From: Pseudomonadales bacterium
GTDB taxonomy: Bacteria > Pseudomonadota > Gammaproteobacteria > Pseudomonadales > JAHRWD01
Length of the DNA stretch: 64,000 bases
Reading direction: 5' to 3'
NCBI GenBank assembly: GCA_029210125.1
Contig: JARGPR010000001.1
Location: 248,001-312,000, forward strand
The notes beneath the pieces were generated by a model. That model ran no database searches. It was not told where the DNA came from and worked only from the letters and a program-made list of their open reading frames with translations. Shown here piece by piece: positions 61,719 to 64,000 of the stretch. Both the position numbers and the translations under genes were made by a program. Position 1 is the stretch's first letter. Each line of letters opens with the position of its first letter.

Positions 61719-62744
61719 ATGCCCATTAAAATCCTCATTGTTGACGATTCCCAATTTTTTCGTAAAAGACTTTGCGAACTGTTTGAGGGTCATCCAGGTA
61801 TATGCGTAGTTGCAACCGCAGTTAATGGTGAAGAGGCTTTGGCTAAGGTCGAAGCCCACCGTCCGGATCTGATCACCATGGATTACGAAATGCCAGTTAT
61901 GGATGGTGTCACGGCTGTAAGGCGGATCATGGGTCGTTACCCAACGCCAATTCTGATGATCTCGGCTTTAACCTATGAGGGTGCATCCGTGACGTTAGAT
62001 GCACTTGAGGCCGGGGCGTTGGATTTTGTTGCAAAATTAGGCAATGACGGAAGCAATCCTTTTTTAGAAAAAAAACTTCTTTGTGAGCAGGTTTTGCAGC
62101 TGGTATCCAGTAGTAAAGCTGGGCCTGTCCATACCTTTCCTACATCGCAAAAAATAAAAGTAGATATAAAACAAACCCCCTGTGAACTAGTGGTAATTGG
62201 TGCTTCGACGGGAGGGCCAGTAGCTGTACAGGAGTTGCTATCAAAACTTCCCGGTGACTTCCCTCTGCCGATAGTTGTTGCGATTCATATGCCTGAAAAT
62301 TTCACCCAGGCTTATGCAAACCGGCTGGCAAGCAGTTGCAATATTGAGGTAAAAGAAGCTGAGGACCAAGATCAGCTTATTCCTGGTCGAGCATTGATCG
62401 CACCCGGTGGAAAACTATTGAAAATTGGTAAGAAGTATATGGGATTTGTGACACTGGAGCGCAAGAAAAAGGAATTTAATTTTTCACCTTCGGTGGACTA
62501 TTTGTTTGAGAGTGCAGCCAACTCATATTCACAAAAAGTATTGGCGATTGTGTTAACAGGCATGGGTTCAGACGGTCGGATCGGTGCAAGAAAACTGCAC
62601 CAAAAAAAGGCCACCATTTGGGCTCAGGATGAAGAAAGCAGTTTGATATACGGTATGCCCAGCGTGATTGCTAAAGATAAGCTCGCTAGTCAAGTGTTAA
62701 ATATTGACGAGATGGTTTTGGGATTAAAGAGTCTAAATGGATAA
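61719..62744 (+). CDS. cheB: CheB methylesterase (flagellar)
   Basis: A 341-residue CheB: receiver (ILIVDDSQFFRKRLCELFEG; Asp55 in ITMDYEMPVMDG; ALDFVAKLG) and methylesterase domain with GASTGGPVAV (active Ser), IHMPENFTQAYA (His) and LTGMGSDGRIGA (Asp). It differs from the cheB at 42870 and pairs with the upstream CheA. It overlaps motC by eight bases, so translation of the two is probably coupled. Confidence 0.95.
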   Translation: MPIKILIVDDSQFFRKRLCELFEGHPGICVVATAVNGEEALAKVEAHRPDLITMDYEMPVMDGVTAVRRIMGRYPTPILMISALTYEGASVTLDALEAGALDFVAKLGNDGSNPFLEKKLLCEQVLQLVSSSKAGPVHTFPTSQKIKVDIKQTPCELVVIGASTGGPVAVQELLSKLPGDFPLPIVVAIHMPENFTQAYANRLASSCNIEVKEAEDQDQLIPGRALIAPGGKLLKIGKKYMGFVTLERKKKEFNFSPSVDYLFESAANSYSQKVLAIVLTGMGSDGRIGARKLHQKKATIWAQDEESSLIYGMPSVIAKDKLASQVLNIDEMVLGLKSLNG

Positions 62745-63480
62745 GCTTAGTTTTGTTGGTGTCATCGTTGGATTTGGGGCAATTTTAGGCGGGAACCTTC
62801 TAGAGGGGGGGCATCTAAGCGCCTTGCTCAATTTACCCGCGTTTATGATTGTGTTCGGTGGCACCCTAGGAGCAGCAATGCTACAGACGCCCTGGGCCAG
62901 CTTGTCCAGAGCACTGGTAATCAGTCGATGGGTGTTTTTCCCACCTGCCACACAATTAGTTTCAGGTATGGAGAATGTGGTGAGCTGGAGTAAGGTTGCT
63001 AGAAAAGAGGGGCTTCTTGGGTTGGAATTGGTAGCTGAAGATGAAACCAATCTGTTTATGAAAAAAGGCCTTGAATTGCTGGTGGATGGTAGCGAACCAG
63101 AGGTAATTCGAAACATTTTGGAAGTAGAGCTCATTGTTTCTGAGCAGCGAGATATTCATGCTTCCAAATTTTATGAGGCAATGGGTGGTTACTCACCAAC
63201 GATCGGTATTATTGGTGCGGTATTAGGGTTGATTCATGTGATGGGAAACCTTGCGGACCCCTCTCAGTTGGGACCTGGGATTGCGGTAGCTTTTATTGCC
63301 ACAATATACGGAGTTGCCTTAGCTAACCTGCTTTTTTTGCCTATTGCAAGCAAACTAAAAAGTGTCATAAGAGGCAATGTTCAATTCCAAGAGATGGTAA
63401 TTGAAGGCATTGTGTCTATCGCCGAAGGAGAGAACCCGAAATCGATCGAATTGAAATTGTCAGGGTTCGCTCTTCATTAG
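62737..63480 (+). CDS. motC: MotC, MotA-type stator protein
   Basis: MotC is the MotA-family half of a proton-driven stator that powers the flagellar motor. The 247-residue protein has four membrane segments: GVIVGFGAILGGNLLEGGHL near the start, LPAFMIVFGGTLGAAML, then YSPTIGIIGAVLGLIHVMGN and IAVAFIATIYGVALANLLFL. The cytoplasmic loop between segments 2 and 3 would contact FliG. Position after cheB and before motD matches Pseudomonas motCD. No second stator pair (motAB) is in the window. Confidence 0.94.
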   Translation: MDKLSFVGVIVGFGAILGGNLLEGGHLSALLNLPAFMIVFGGTLGAAMLQTPWASLSRALVISRWVFFPPATQLVSGMENVVSWSKVARKEGLLGLELVAEDETNLFMKKGLELLVDGSEPEVIRNILEVELIVSEQRDIHASKFYEAMGGYSPTIGIIGAVLGLIHVMGNLADPSQLGPGIAVAFIATIYGVALANLLFLPIASKLKSVIRGNVQFQEMVIEGIVSIAEGENPKSIELKLSGFALH

Positions 63481-63520
63481 TATCGTAATTTAGTATTGAA
63501 ATCTATCTTTATATAAAAGT

Positions 63521-64000
63521 ATGTCGAGGCGCAAACGAGGAGAAGAGGAACATGAAAACCATGAACGGTGGTTAGTCTCCTATGCTGATTTTATTACCTT
63601 GCTGTTCGCTTTTTTCGTTGTGATGTATTCAATATCACAGGTCAATGAAGGTAAATATCGAGTGTTAGCGGAAACACTTGACACTGCATTTAATGTAGAT
63701 CCATTGACTCAATTGAAGAAGCCTGCTCTTTCGCTCGATCCAATTCAAATTGGAGATCCTGTACTTCGTCCAAAGATTGCTTCACTTGGTATTCAATTAC
63801 CAGATACTGGTCAAAATCCAAATAACAATCCTGAAGATGGGGAGTTAACTCAAGAATTAGATGACATGAAAGGGTTAATTGAAAGTGGCTTTTCTGAGCT
63901 CATTAATCACGATATTTTAACGATAAACGGCAACAATAACCGGCTCGAGATTGAATTGAAATCTAATGTTTTGTTCGAGCCAGCTGGAGCAATTATACAG
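63521..64000 (+). CDS. motD: MotD, MotB-type stator protein (cut by right edge)
   Basis: MotD is the MotB-family partner of MotC. From ATG 63521, 160 codons are visible: a basic N-terminus (MSRRKRGEEEHENHERW), one membrane helix with the conserved proton-channel Asp (SYADFITLLFAFFVVMYSIS), then a periplasmic linker (VNEGKYRVLAETLDTAFNVD) and the start of the OmpA-like peptidoglycan-binding domain (LEIELKSNVLFEPAGA). The rest lies beyond the window. It follows motC after a 40-base gap. Confidence 0.93.
   Translation, partial: MSRRKRGEEEHENHERWLVSYADFITLLFAFFVVMYSISQVNEGKYRVLAETLDTAFNVDPLTQLKKPALSLDPIQIGDPVLRPKIASLGIQLPDTGQNPNNNPEDGELTQELDDMKGLIESGFSELINHDILTINGNNNRLEIELKSNVLFEPAGAIIQ

Overview
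The window is almost entirely one polar-flagellum and chemotaxis locus from a Gammaproteobacterium. The FleQ / FleSR / FleN / FlhF / FliA regulatory set, the CheZ-type chemotaxis operon, the MotCD-type stator pair and the gene order all resemble Pseudomonas and its marine relatives. Base composition is moderate (mid-40s % GC by eye), which fits a marine lineage such as Cellvibrionales or Alteromonadales better than Pseudomonas itself. Genus cannot be read from the sequence. No tRNA, rRNA, insertion sequence, CRISPR array or prophage gene was seen.

Layout, left to right. (1) 1-1220, minus strand: flgA and flgM, with a sigma-28 promoter for flgM. (2) 1416-3389: cheV and cheR. (3) 3401-3646: a broken minus-strand gene remnant, followed by a sigma-54 promoter. 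(4) 3752-14485: rod, hook, ring and junction genes flgBCDEFGHIJKL. (5) 14897-19658: flagellin (own sigma-28 promoter and terminator), flaG, fliD, fliS and a fliT-like gene. (6) 19887-23306: a 1139-residue multidomain protein (TPR + glycosyltransferase-like + pyruvyltransferase-like + methyltransferase-like) with no recognised name. (7) 23644-27974: fleQ, then fleS-fleR behind a sigma-54 promoter. (8) 28056-33810: fliEFGHIJ. (9) 34010-35305: an ammonium transporter with its own terminator. (10) 35662-44298: a second, complete chemosensory cluster (STAS-cheY-cheA-cheW-mcp-cheR-cheD-cheB-STAS) between two terminators. (11) 44546-52173: fliKLMNOPQR and flhB, with sigma-54 promoters before fliK and fliL. 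(12) 52408-57869: flhA, flhF, fleN, fliA. (13) 58019-64000: cheY, cheZ, cheA, cheB, motC and motD (cut by the right edge).

How it works together: FleQ with sigma-54 would drive fleSR, flhA, fliK, fliL and the hook genes. Good GG-N10-GC promoters are visible before fleS, flgB, fliK and fliL, and a weaker one before flhA. FleS/FleR would then act on later basal-body and hook genes. FliA (sigma-28), held by FlgM until the hook is finished, drives flagellin and flgM. FlhF and FleN set pole and number. The FleQ LFRS motif suggests cyclic-di-GMP sensing.

Most unusual points: the four-part fusion protein; inverted repeats in the leaders just downstream of the sigma-54 promoters, some containing FleQ-box-like sequence; the gene remnant before flgB; a second chemosensory cluster plus amt splitting fliJ from fliK; a threefold repeat in the flagellar CheA; and a DNPG in place of DTAG in FlhF.
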